DNA of 64,000 nucleotides from Pseudomonas capsici. GTDB lineage: Bacteria > Pseudomonadota > Gammaproteobacteria > Pseudomonadales > Pseudomonadaceae. How positions within the stretch are numbered: the first letter of the stretch is position 1; each line of letters begins with the position of its first letter. The translations under genes and the position numbers were made by a program. The notes under the pieces are model-generated. The model was given only the letters and a program-made list of their open reading frames with translations, had not been told where the DNA came from and ran no database searches. Location: the NCBI RefSeq assembly GCF_017165765.1, contig NZ_JAFGZD010000024.1, positions 1 to 64,000 on the forward strand, read 5' to 3'. Positions 25,709 through 34,413 of the stretch are shown one piece after another.

Positions 25709-28700
25709 TCAACCTTCCACCTGACTCCATTGTTTGCTCAGGCGCTTGTCCGAAACGGGGATTTTGGTACCCAATTGCTGGGCAAACAGAGACACACGAT
25801 ATTCCTCCAGCCACCAGCGGTAGACCGCCAGTTCCGGGTCGCGCTTGCCTTCCTGAGCATGTTTGGAGGCGCGAGCCTCGTACTGCGCCCACAGGCCGGA
25901 CAGTTCGATACTCCACACCCGGTCCTTCTGCACCTGGCCCGGCAGTTTTTCCAGACGCATTTCGATGGCCTTCAGATAACGTGGCAGCTCCTTGAGCCAT
26001 TGAGCCGGGGTTTCTCGCACAAAGCCCGGATAGACCAGATGCCCCAACTGGGACTTGATGTCGTTGAGGGCCACGGCCTGGGACAGGTCGATCTTGCCCT
26101 TGAAACGCTTTTGCAGGCCGTGCCAGAGCTTGAGAATGTCCAGAGTCAGTTTCGCCAGACGCTCGGCATGCTCGCTCCAGTTGCCGCGCTTGCGCTCGGC
26201 CAGCGACAGCAGGCCTGCGCCGTCACGCGGCAGCTGCGCCTCGCCTTCCAGAATGCAGGTGTCGAGGCTGGCCAGCAGAATATCCTCCACCAGCGCATCG
26301 ATACGCCCAAGCTCGCGATGCAGCAAAGCCAGTTCGGTCTGCCCTGGCAGCTTGCTGCGCAGGAACTTCGCCGGCTCGGCCAATTGCTGCAGAAGCAAAC
26401 GCTGCAAGGCTCGGCGGTGTTGATACTCGGCTTCGGCCTGGGTCGAGAAGCGCCCTTCCTTGACTGTGCCCGCCTCTTCCACCAGCGCCGGATAAACCGT
26501 CATGGACAGGCCCGCAATGTTCTGCTGGGTTTTCTGCGCCACCGGAGCGAACACCTTGGCCTCCACCGGCTGCTGACTTTTCGCACTTTGCGGTACGGCC
26601 AGTGCAGCCTGGCTGGCTTCGGCAAAGCGTGCCGTCAGCGCGGCCAGATCGCGTCCTTCACCGAGGAACTTGCCGTTCCCGTCGAGGACTTCCAGGTTCA
26701 TCTTCAAGTGGCTTTCAAGTTGTTCAGCCGCTTCGGCCCAGGCTTCGTCGGCCACTCTGGCGCCGGTCATGCGCAGCAGTTCACGGCCCAGCGCCTGAGG
26801 CAACGAGCCTTCGCCGAAGGTAATGCGCTGCAAGGCGGCCTTGACGAAATCCGGCACCGGCACGAAGTTCTTGCGGATGGCCTTGGGCAGGTTGCGGACC
26901 AGCGCGATGCACTTGGTTTCCAGCAGCCCCGGCACCAGCCACTCCAGACGTTCGGCCGGCAGCGAGGGCAGCAGCGGCGCGGGCACGCGCAGGGTCACAC
27001 CGTCACGCGGATGGTTGGGCTCGAAGTGATAAGTCAGCGCCAGACTCAATTCGCCCAGACGCAGGGTGTCAGGGTACTGCGCTGCCGTCACTTCACTGGC
27101 TTCACGGGCCAGCACGTCCTCTTCGCGCATGATCAACAGTTGCGGGTTTTTCTGGCTGTTGACCTTGTACCAGCTATCGAACGTTGCAGTCTGGTGAATC
27201 TCGGCCGGAATCCGCGCCTCGTAGAAACTGTACAGCGTGTCTTCGTCGGCCAGAATGTCGCGACGCCGGGCCTTGGCTTCCAGTTCGTCCAGTTGTTCCA
27301 GCAGACGCGTGTTGGCGCTCAGGCATTTGGCACGAGACTGGATATCGCCACGCACCAATCCTTCGCGGATAAACAGCTCGCGGGAAACCACCGGGTCCAC
27401 AGGGCCGTAATGCACCGGACGACGACCAACCACAATCAGACCGAACAGGGTAACCTGCTCGAAAGCCACCACCTGCCCGCGCTTCTTCTCCCAGTGCGGC
27501 TCGAAGTGGTTTTTCTTGACCAAATGCCCGGCCAGCGGCTCGATCCAGTCGGAATCGATTTTGGCGACCATCCGCGCATACAGCTTGGTGGTTTCCACCA
27601 GTTCGGCGGTCATCAGCCATTGCGGGCGTTTCTTGCCCAGGCCAGAAGACGGATGAATCCAGAAGCGTCGCTGCCGCGCGCCCAGGTAATCGCCCTCTTC
27701 CGACTTCTGGCCGATCTGGCTCAGCAGGCCGGAAAGAATCGCCTTGTGGAATTTGGGATAGTCGGCAGGTTCCTTGTTGATCGCCAACTGCAAGTCACGG
27801 CAGATCAGGCTCAACTGGCGATGGGAATCGCGCCACTCCCGCAGACGCAGGTAATTGAGGAAGTTGCGACGACACCAGTTGCGCAACGGGCTGGCCGTCA
27901 GCGCCTGACGCTGCTCCTCGAAACCGCGCCACAGATTGACCAGCCCGGCAAAGTCCGAATCGGCGTCCTTCCATTGTGCATGGGCCTGATCGGCAGCCTG
28001 CTGGCGCTCGGGCGGACGTTCGCGCACATCCTGCACCGACATGGCACTGGCCACGATCAGGACTTCCTGAAGACTGCCCTGCTTCGCCGCTTCAAGCAGC
28101 ATGCGCCCCATGCGCGGGTCAACCGGCAGACGCGCCAACTGGCGGCCCAGCGGGGTGAGCTGGTTTTCGCGATTGACGGCCGACAGCTCCTGCAACAGGT
28201 TGAAGCCATCGCTGATGGCCTTGCCGTCCGGCGGCTCGATAAACGGAAACGCGGTGATTTCGCCCAGGCGCAGGTGCAGCATCTGCAGGATGACCGCCGC
28301 CAGGTTGGTACGCAGAATTTCGGGATCGGTAAATTCAGGACGCCCGTTGAAATCCTCTTCGCTGTACAGGCGCACACACAGGCCAGGCTCGACCCGGCCG
28401 CAACGGCCCTTGCGCTGGTTGGCGCTGGCCTGGGAAATGGCTTCGATGGGCAGACGCTGAACCTTGGCCCGATAGCTGTAGCGGCTGATACGCGCCGTAC
28501 CGGTGTCGATCACATAACGGATGCCCGGCACCGTCAGGGAGGTCTCGGCGACGTTGGTCGCCAGCACCACGCGCCGCCCGGGGTGCGACTGAAAGATGCG
28601 CTGCTGTTCGGCAGGCGACAGACGCGCATACAGCGGCAGGATTTCCGTGTGCTTGAGCTGGGCCTTGCGCAGCACTTCCGCCGCATCCCGGATTTCCCGC

Positions 28701-29620
28701 TCGCCGGGCAGGAACACCAGCACATCGCCCGGGCTCTTGCGCTCGCTGCGCTCGAAAGCGGCCAGTTCATCCAGGGTAGCCAGAATTGCCTGATCCACGG
28801 TCAGGTCGTCTTCGACGCTGTTGCCCTCTTCGTCCTGCTCGCTGGTCAACGGGCGATACCAGGTGTCCACCGGGAAGGTGCGCCCGGAGACTTCAATGAT
28901 GGGTGCCTTGTCGAAATGCTCGGAGAAACGCTGCAGGTCGATGGTAGCCGAAGTGATGATCACCTTGAGGTCCGGGCGACGCGGCAGCAGGGTTTTCAGG
29001 TAACCAAGCAGGAAGTCGATGTTCAGGCTGCGCTCATGAGCCTCGTCGACAATGATGGTGTCGTAGCGCTCCAGAAAGCGGTCGTGTTGGGTTTCAGCCA
29101 GCAGGATACCGTCGGTCATCAGTTTGATGAGGGTGTTGCTGTCGCTCTGGTCCTCGAAACGCACCTGATAACCGACCAGTGCGCCCAGCGGTGTGGCCAG
29201 CTCTTCCGCGACCCGGCTGGCAACGCTGCGCGCCGCGATCCTGCGTGGTTGGGTATGACCGATCAGACCGTGCTGGCCGCGACCGATTTCCAGGCAGATC
29301 TTGGGCAACTGGGTGGTTTTGCCCGAACCGGTCTCACCGGCAATGATCAGCACCTGATGCTTGAGCAGCGCCTCCTTGATTTCATCGCGCTTGGCGGCAA
29401 TCGGCAGGTTTTCGTCATAGCGGATCGACGGCACGCTGTCGCGCCGGGAATTAACCAGAGCAAAGGACGCCTGCACCTTCTCCACCCACTGTGCCAGCTT
29501 CGCGTCATCAGGCTTTTTGCGCAGCTCATGCAACTGACGACGAAAACGATGGCGGTCGCTGATCATCGCGTGATCGAGGTTTTTCAGCAGTTGGTCGATG
29601 GAGAGGCTTTCTTCGGTCAT
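25709..29620 (-). CDS. hrpA: ATP-dependent RNA helicase HrpA
   Basis: 1303-residue DEAH-box helicase, the same length as E. coli HrpA. Walker A GETGSGKTTQ and DEAH motif VDEAHERS are in the first 250 residues, followed by SATIDLQRFSEHF, a helicase C domain, HA2 and OB-fold domains and the long DUF3418 C-terminal region. It resolves stalled, colliding ribosomes on mRNA. Start ATG 29620 (MTEESLSIDQLLKNL) is preferred to 29710, which lies inside the repeat. Confidence 0.95.
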   Translation of the reverse strand: MTEESLSIDQLLKNLDHAMISDRHRFRRQLHELRKKPDDAKLAQWVEKVQASFALVNSRRDSVPSIRYDENLPIAAKRDEIKEALLKHQVLIIAGETGSGKTTQLPKICLEIGRGQHGLIGHTQPRRIAARSVASRVAEELATPLGALVGYQVRFEDQSDSNTLIKLMTDGILLAETQHDRFLERYDTIIVDEAHERSLNIDFLLGYLKTLLPRRPDLKVIITSATIDLQRFSEHFDKAPIIEVSGRTFPVDTWYRPLTSEQDEEGNSVEDDLTVDQAILATLDELAAFERSERKSPGDVLVFLPGEREIRDAAEVLRKAQLKHTEILPLYARLSPAEQQRIFQSHPGRRVVLATNVAETSLTVPGIRYVIDTGTARISRYSYRAKVQRLPIEAISQASANQRKGRCGRVEPGLCVRLYSEEDFNGRPEFTDPEILRTNLAAVILQMLHLRLGEITAFPFIEPPDGKAISDGFNLLQELSAVNRENQLTPLGRQLARLPVDPRMGRMLLEAAKQGSLQEVLIVASAMSVQDVRERPPERQQAADQAHAQWKDADSDFAGLVNLWRGFEEQRQALTASPLRNWCRRNFLNYLRLREWRDSHRQLSLICRDLQLAINKEPADYPKFHKAILSGLLSQIGQKSEEGDYLGARQRRFWIHPSSGLGKKRPQWLMTAELVETTKLYARMVAKIDSDWIEPLAGHLVKKNHFEPHWEKKRGQVVAFEQVTLFGLIVVGRRPVHYGPVDPVVSRELFIREGLVRGDIQSRAKCLSANTRLLEQLDELEAKARRRDILADEDTLYSFYEARIPAEIHQTATFDSWYKVNSQKNPQLLIMREEDVLAREASEVTAAQYPDTLRLGELSLALTYHFEPNHPRDGVTLRVPAPLLPSLPAERLEWLVPGLLETKCIALVRNLPKAIRKNFVPVPDFVKAALQRITFGEGSLPQALGRELLRMTGARVADEAWAEAAEQLESHLKMNLEVLDGNGKFLGEGRDLAALTARFAEASQAALAVPQSAKSQQPVEAKVFAPVAQKTQQNIAGLSMTVYPALVEEAGTVKEGRFSTQAEAEYQHRRALQRLLLQQLAEPAKFLRSKLPGQTELALLHRELGRIDALVEDILLASLDTCILEGEAQLPRDGAGLLSLAERKRGNWSEHAERLAKLTLDILKLWHGLQKRFKGKIDLSQAVALNDIKSQLGHLVYPGFVRETPAQWLKELPRYLKAIEMRLEKLPGQVQKDRVWSIELSGLWAQYEARASKHAQEGKRDPELAVYRWWLEEYRVSLFAQQLGTKIPVSDKRLSKQWSQVEG

Positions 29621-29686
29621 CAGGCGCGCAGGGTCTTTTTGAAGATGCGGGGCGCGGATTGTCGCAGATTTGGCGGGGGGATGCTT

Positions 29687-29735
29687 TTTCGCGAATGAAT
29701 TCGCTCCCACAGCAGGAGCGGATTCATTCGCGAAA
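29687..29735. repeat. Palindromic repeat family C, full copy
   Basis: Arms TTTCGCGAATGAATTCGCTCC and GGAGCGGATTCATTCGCGAAA enclose a short loop. It lies between the fadD stop and the hrpA start and could end fadD transcription. A single arm of the same unit is seen at 33356. Confidence 0.8.
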
Positions 29736-29747
29736 GCGGGTCAGGGC

Positions 29748-31439
29748 TTACTTCTTGACGCCCAGCTTTTTCAGTTCTTCGTCGCGCAGTTCTCGGCGCA
29801 GGATCTTGCCGACGTTGGTGGTCGGCAGAACATCGCGGAACTCTACGCTGCGCGGCACCTTGTAGCCGGTCAGGTTGGCGCGCATATGCTCCATGACCTG
29901 CTCCTTGGTCAGGGTAACGCCCGGCTTGGCGACCACGAAAACCTTGATCGACTCACCGGACTTCTCGTCCGGTATGCCGATGGCTGCGCATTGCAGCACG
30001 CCCGGCAAACCTGCCAGCACGTCTTCCAGCTCGTTGGGGTAGACGTTGAAACCCGAGATCAGAATCATGTCCTTCTTGCGATCGACAATACGCATGTAGC
30101 CATCGGGCTGGATAACCGCGATATCGCCAGTCTTGAGCCAGCCTTCGGCATCGAGAATCTCGTCGGTGGCCTCCTGGCGCTGCCAGTAGCCCTTCATGAC
30201 CTGAGGGCCCTTCACGCACAGCTCGCCCACTTCACCCAATGGCAACTCGTTGCCCGCATCGTCGATGACCTTGCACAGGGTCGAGGGCACCGGAATGCCG
30301 ATGGTGCCCATCTGGATATTGCTGATCGGGTTGACCGTCGCCACAGGGCTGGTTTCGGTCATGCCATAACCTTCGCAGATCGAGCAATTGGTGACTTCCT
30401 TCCAGCGCTCGGCTACCGCCAGTTGCAACGCCATGCCGCCGGACAGAGTGACCTTGAGGCTGGAGAAGTCCAGATTGCGGAACTCCTGGTTATTGCACAG
30501 CGCGACGAACAGGGTATTGAGCCCCACGAAACCGCTGAACTTCCACTTCGACAACTCCTTGACCATCGCTGGCAGATCCCGCGGGTTGGTGATCAGGATA
30601 TTGTGGTTGCCGTTGAGCATCATCGACATACAGTGAAAGGTGAACGCGTAGATATGATACAGCGGCAACGGGGTGATCAGAATCTCGCAGCCTTCATGCA
30701 GGTTGGCACCCATCAAGGCCTTGCATTGCAACATGTTGGCAATCAGGTTGCGGTGGGTAAGCATCGCGCCCTTGGCCACACCTGTGGTGCCGCCGGTATA
30801 TTGCAACACCGCGATATCGTTGCCGGCAGGCGAGGCTTCCTTGACCGGCTGGCCACGGCCCTTGCTCAGGATGTCGTTGAATTTGATGGCCTTGGGCAGG
30901 TTGTAGGCCGGCACCATCTTTTTCACGTACTTGATGACGCTGTTGATCAGCAGGCGCTTGAGTGGCGGCAGCAGGTCGGCCACTTCGGTGACAACGACAT
31001 GCCTGACCTGGGTCTTGGGCACGACCTTCTCGGCCAGATGCGCCATGTTGGCCAGACACACCAGCGCCTTGGCACCGGAATCGTTGAACTGGTGTTCCAT
31101 TTCCCGCACGGTATAGAGCGGGTTGGTATTGACCACGATCAGACCGGCGCGCATGGCACCGAAGACAACGATCGGATATTGCAGCAGGTTGGGCAACTGG
31201 ACCGCGATGCGATCGCCCGGCTGCAGGTCGGTATGCTGTTGAAGCCAGGCAGCGAAAGCACCCGAGAGCTCGTACAGCTCGCCATAGGTGATGGTCTTGC
31301 CCAGGTTGCTGAAAGCCGGTTTATTGGCGAAGCGCTGACAAGACTGCTTCAATACGGCCTGGACGTTGGGATACTCATCAGGATCGATGTCGGTAGCGAT
31401 ACCGGACGGGTATTTATCCTTCCAGAAGTTCTCGATCAT
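29748..31439 (-). CDS. fadD: Long-chain fatty acid-CoA ligase
   Basis: 563-residue acyl-CoA synthetase that activates fatty acids for beta-oxidation at the inner membrane. Adenylation motifs are YTGGTTGVAKGA (P-loop), GYGMTETSP, KTGDIA and RKKDMILISGFNVYPNELED (fatty-acid and CoA binding). GGAG lies nine bases before the ATG. In P. aeruginosa, from memory, two tandem fadD genes sit here; only one is present in this window. PsrA-type operators were not recognised upstream. Confidence 0.95.
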   Translation of the reverse strand: MIENFWKDKYPSGIATDIDPDEYPNVQAVLKQSCQRFANKPAFSNLGKTITYGELYELSGAFAAWLQQHTDLQPGDRIAVQLPNLLQYPIVVFGAMRAGLIVVNTNPLYTVREMEHQFNDSGAKALVCLANMAHLAEKVVPKTQVRHVVVTEVADLLPPLKRLLINSVIKYVKKMVPAYNLPKAIKFNDILSKGRGQPVKEASPAGNDIAVLQYTGGTTGVAKGAMLTHRNLIANMLQCKALMGANLHEGCEILITPLPLYHIYAFTFHCMSMMLNGNHNILITNPRDLPAMVKELSKWKFSGFVGLNTLFVALCNNQEFRNLDFSSLKVTLSGGMALQLAVAERWKEVTNCSICEGYGMTETSPVATVNPISNIQMGTIGIPVPSTLCKVIDDAGNELPLGEVGELCVKGPQVMKGYWQRQEATDEILDAEGWLKTGDIAVIQPDGYMRIVDRKKDMILISGFNVYPNELEDVLAGLPGVLQCAAIGIPDEKSGESIKVFVVAKPGVTLTKEQVMEHMRANLTGYKVPRSVEFRDVLPTTNVGKILRRELRDEELKKLGVKK

Positions 31440-31884
31440 GCAGGCCAGCTCCGTAGCGATAGCGAATTCTTCACATCGCTGTACGCGATGATTTTTTTGT
31501 GTTTTGGAATTATGCAGTTCCCGCTTTTTCCGCTGATATGACTGGCAGAAAGCGGGCCGAGATTAGCAGCTTTGCCAGAGGCCGCCTAGAGGCAAAACAG
31601 CCCTCACCAGTCACCTTTGTGACTCTTGAATGACAAAGCGTCATTTTTAGAGTAATGATTCTATTGTTACGAATGTAACCGGAAATACTGGCGCAAATGC
31701 CCTTCCCAAGTCGCACTCACATCCCTTCTAAACGCTTCGGCGATACACAGACAACCATTATTCCCCTCACCAATACCGATTGCAGGCCACAGTGAATTTT
31801 GCAGTCGGACAACCTGACGCTGTCATCGGCGATACACTGAATGAACACCTCATTCGGGCATCGATCCAGACTCGGGAAATTGCC
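31440..31884. promoter_or_regulatory. Divergent fadD / hydrolase control region
   Basis: About 445 bases with lower GC than the flanks. Two small inverted repeats are seen: AATGAC-AAAGC-GTCATT at 31629-31645 and GTTAC-GAAT-GTAAC at 31666-31679. Both could be operators for the divergent pair. No credible gene is present in this stretch. Confidence 0.5.
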
Positions 31885-32829
31885 ATGAACCACGAAGCCT
31901 TCTGGCTTGATGCCAGCGATAACAGCCGTCTGCATGTCAATGCCTGGTTGCCGGCAGCCCCACCAAAAGCCGTGGTGATGCTGTCTCACGGCATGGCAGA
32001 ACACAGTGGCCGTTACGAAAGGCTGGGCATGGCCCTCAATGCAGTCGGCATCGGGTTGTATGCCCATGATCAGCGCGGACACGGCCTCACGGCAGCCCAG
32101 GGGGAACTCGGCCACTTCGCCGACGAGAACGGCTGGAGCAAAGTGGTGGGCGACCTGGCAACCCTGAGCCAGACCATCGGCCAGAAGCACCCGGGCCTGC
32201 CGCTGTTCCTGCTGGGCCACAGCATGGGCAGCTACATTGCCCAGGCTTACCTCATGCACCATGGCGCCAGCCTGCAAGGCGCAATTCTCAGCGGCTCGAA
32301 TTTCCAGCCGGTTTCGCTCTATCGCAGCGCTCGCCAGATTGCCCGTCTGGAACGCTGGCGCCAGGGTCCCAAAGGGAGGAGCGCCCTGATCGAATGGCTG
32401 TCGTTCGGCTCGTTCAACAAGGCCTTCAAACCGGCACGTACACGCTTCGACTGGCTCAGCCGCGACCAGGAAGAAGTCGACAAGTATCTCTTCGATCCTC
32501 TTTGCGGTTTTCGTTGCACCAATCAGTTATGGTTCGATCTGCTCGGCGGGCTGCTGAAAATCAGCAAGCCGTCCAATCTGAAACAGATCGATCCGGGTCT
32601 GCCGTTGCTGATAATTGGCGGCGAATGTGATCCGGTGAGCGATGGGAAGCGTCTGAAAGATCTTGCTCATGCATTGGGACAGGCAGGTCATCAAGTCGTG
32701 CAACTTGAAATCTACCCCCAGGCGCGACATGAACTGCTCAATGAAACCAATCGCGATGACGTTACCCGTGACTTGATCGACTGGCTGCTGCGCTCGCTCG
32801 AACAACCACGTCCACACCGGGCCGAATGA
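31885..32829 (+). CDS. Lysophospholipase / monoacylglycerol lipase-like hydrolase
   Basis: 314 residues with the serine hydrolase fold of the YvaM/PldB type: LSHGMAEHSGRY oxyanion region, GHSMGSY nucleophile elbow, an Asp in GGECDPVSDG, and His in ARHELLNE. The ATG at 31885 (MNHEAFWLD) is chosen because GGGAAATTGCC precedes it; an upstream in-frame start has none. Located between fadD and phaJ, so release of fatty acids from lipids for CoA activation is plausible. Confidence 0.85.
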   Translation: MNHEAFWLDASDNSRLHVNAWLPAAPPKAVVMLSHGMAEHSGRYERLGMALNAVGIGLYAHDQRGHGLTAAQGELGHFADENGWSKVVGDLATLSQTIGQKHPGLPLFLLGHSMGSYIAQAYLMHHGASLQGAILSGSNFQPVSLYRSARQIARLERWRQGPKGRSALIEWLSFGSFNKAFKPARTRFDWLSRDQEEVDKYLFDPLCGFRCTNQLWFDLLGGLLKISKPSNLKQIDPGLPLLIIGGECDPVSDGKRLKDLAHALGQAGHQVVQLEIYPQARHELLNETNRDDVTRDLIDWLLRSLEQPRPHRAE

Positions 32830-32868
32830 TTCCTTCCGGTTTAAAACATCCACTTTCAGGACAGCCAC

Positions 32869-33339
32869 ATGACCCAGGTCACCAACACTCCTTACGAAGC
32901 ACTTGAAGTCGGCCAGAAAGCCAGCTACAGCAAAACGGTGGAAGAGCGTGATATTCAGCTGTTCGCCGCAATGTCGGGCGATCACAACCCGGTCCACCTG
33001 GACGCCGAATATGCTTCAAAGACCATGTTCAAGGAGCGTATCGCTCACGGCATGTTCAGTGGTGCGTTGATCAGTGCGGCAGTGGCCTGCGAGTTGCCTG
33101 GGCCGGGCACTATCTATATCGGTCAGCAGATGAGCTTCCAGAAGCCGGTAAAACTGGGCGATACCCTGACCGTGCGCCTGGAAATCCTGGAAAAGCTGCC
33201 GAAATTCCGCGTACGCATCGCGACCCGCGTGTTCAACCAGAACGATGAGCTGGTGGTAGATGGCGAAGCGGAAATCCTGGCTCCCCGCAAACAGCAGACC
33301 GTTGACCTGACCGTACTGCCGGAAATCACCTTCGGCTGA
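32869..33339 (+). CDS. phaJ: (R)-specific enoyl-CoA hydratase PhaJ
   Basis: 156-residue MaoC hot-dog hydratase, the length of P. aeruginosa PhaJ1, and much of the sequence matches what I recall of it. The catalytic motif SGDHNPVHLD provides Asp38 and His43, and the following FKERIAHGMFSGALI is the family core. It hydrates trans-2-enoyl-CoA to (R)-3-hydroxyacyl-CoA for polyhydroxyalkanoate or rhamnolipid-precursor synthesis. AGGA is seven bases before the ATG. Likely cotranscribed with the hydrolase 39 bases upstream. Confidence 0.92.
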   Translation: MTQVTNTPYEALEVGQKASYSKTVEERDIQLFAAMSGDHNPVHLDAEYASKTMFKERIAHGMFSGALISAAVACELPGPGTIYIGQQMSFQKPVKLGDTLTVRLEILEKLPKFRVRIATRVFNQNDELVVDGEAEILAPRKQQTVDLTVLPEITFG

Positions 33340-33355
33340 TGAGTGCATGCTGGCC

Positions 33356-33376
33356 TTTCGCGAATGAATTGGCTCC
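33356..33376. repeat. Single arm of palindromic repeat family C
   Basis: TTTCGCGAATGAATTGGCTC matches the left arm of the full copy at 29687 with one change, but the complementary arm is absent. It marks the left edge of the gene-poor segment after phaJ. Confidence 0.6.
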
Positions 33377-33840
33377 GGTCCGTACATTTCGTCCAAAGTA
33401 ACCAAAGCCATTGCGCCGGGTTCGGCCTCACCAACGTCGCGTTCTGCGGTGCTATCACGACCGCGGCAAAGAGCTTTTCTGCTTTTGCTTGTGCTTTTTT
33501 GTACCGAGATAGCCCAGACGCCGCCGATTGCGACGTAAGGGAAGGCCGAGTGGAGGTATTGCGCAGTGGGTTGCGAGGCAGGACGCCGAGCAAGCGCCGC
33601 AGGGCCATGGAAGGCCCTTCGGCGCGTACCCACGGAGCAATGCCGGAGCGAGGGAACCCCGGCTTGCCGGGGCCGAACCGGAGCCCATGGTTTTCCCCTC
33701 TTTTGCCGAAACAAAAGAGGGCCGCCGCAAAGGCGGAACCGGTAGAACCAGCAGATACCGATAATGGATATGTCCGCCGGAGCGCGTTTTACCCCAAGAA
33801 AAATACGTTTCAATTCATGGTTTGCGCCAATCGGGCAGGC
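33377..33840. repeat. Gene-poor mosaic of hairpins (recurrent Pseudomonas element?)
   Basis: About 460 bases with no convincing gene but several hairpins: CGCCGCAGGGCC / GGCCCTTCGGCG near 33600, CCCCGGC / GCCGGGG near 33660, and CCCTCTTTTG / CAAAAGAGGG near 33700-33720. A minus-strand frame (33455-33730) reads through but looks like low-complexity noise (Gly, Ser, Pro, Cys and Arg-rich). The composition and the pattern GAGGGAACCCC...CTCTTTTGCCGAAAC recall a dispersed intergenic element of Pseudomonas genomes, from memory only. Confidence 0.5.
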
Positions 33841-33866
33841 AAAAAAATGGGCGACCGAAGTCGCCC
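33841..33866 (-). terminator. Terminator of ccoM with UUCG tetraloop
   Basis: On the minus strand GGGCGAC-TTCG-GTCGCCC is followed by ATTTTTTT, a textbook intrinsic terminator. It lies 39 bases after the stop of the ccoM-like gene and ends its small transcript. Confidence 0.9.
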
Positions 33867-33905
33867 TAAATGCCTTGCGTGCTCTTGTTGTGGAAGGCCT
33901 GAGCC

Positions 33906-34016
33906 TTACTTGCGCTTTTGCGAGTCCTTCCAGATAAAAAGTCCGAAGCCTGCGAAGAAAACAAGCATCAGGCCGACGGTGACGACCCCTGCGACAACCA
34001 CATTGTCCAGAAACAT
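33906..34016 (-). CDS. ccoM: CcoM-like single-helix cbb3 oxidase subunit
   Basis: 36-residue protein with one membrane segment (about residues 7-29): MFLDNVV then a hydrophobic helix ending GLFIWKDSQKRK, a positively charged tail. This strongly recalls CcoM, the small extra subunit of Pseudomonas stutzeri cbb3 oxidase, which is encoded away from the ccoNOQP genes. AGGAGGCGAAGTT immediately precedes the ATG, and an intrinsic terminator follows, so it is a stand-alone transcript. Assignment rests on memory of the family. Confidence 0.7.
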   Translation of the reverse strand: MFLDNVVVAGVVTVGLMLVFFAGFGLFIWKDSQKRK

Positions 34017-34079
34017 AACTTCGCCTCCTGCTCTGCCCGTTCGATGGAGCTAGATTAACCACAACGGCGCACAAGAAAA

Positions 34080-34142
34080 TTGACCCAGATCAGTTATCCC
34101 GAAGCTCGACAGGTGAGCCTGGGGACAACTGATCTGGGTCAA
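34080..34142. promoter_or_regulatory. 28-bp inverted repeat, possible ANR/FNR region
   Basis: Arms 34080-34107 and 34115-34142 match at 25 of 28 positions around a 7-base centre. Each arm starts with TTGACCCAGATCAG, which matches the FNR/ANR consensus TTGAT-N4-ATCAA at 8 of 10 bases. It lies 64 bases upstream of ccoM and just after the stop of a 52-residue gene, so it could be an anaerobic promoter element, a terminator or both. Confidence 0.55.
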
Positions 34143-34173
34143 CGGATATGAAGCGGGGAATGAACAGAAGGTA

Positions 34174-34332
34174 TCAGCGTTTTTTCGGCTTCTTGCCGGA
34201 CTTTTTCTTGCCGCCCAGTGGCATCGCCTGCTCAAAGGCGTTGCGCACTTCATTGAGGCGCTTGTCGTTCAGGTCGTGAATACGCCTGGCACGCTCGGCG
34301 CCCAGATCGATCAGCTTTTCATCTTCACTCAT
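34174..34332 (-). CDS. Small Lys-rich hypothetical protein
   Basis: 52 residues starting MSEDEKLIDLGAERARRIHDLNDKRL, with an acidic-to-basic gradient and the C-terminus GGKKKSGKKPKKR. No membrane helix; probably a small nucleic-acid-interacting protein. An in-frame start at 34407 would add 25 residues but has no ribosome site; GAGAG precedes 34332 weakly. No family recognised. Confidence 0.6.
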   Translation of the reverse strand: MSEDEKLIDLGAERARRIHDLNDKRLNEVRNAFEQAMPLGGKKKSGKKPKKR

Positions 34333-34413
34333 GACTGCAGCTCTCGGACACTCGGTATCAGGGCCAATAATGCTCAATCGCAGCGGCGATGACCAGCCAG
34401 GATGCATCGCGCC

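Noticed and set aside
25730..29698. 1322-codon open frame antisense to hrpA
   Set aside because: Its codons mirror the high-GC hrpA codons; the product is Gln/His/Arg-rich with no domain. hrpA has all helicase motifs.
33016..34074. Long minus-strand frame over phaJ and the hairpin segment
   Set aside because: It crosses phaJ in antisense, the intrinsic terminator and ccoM; composition is not protein-like.
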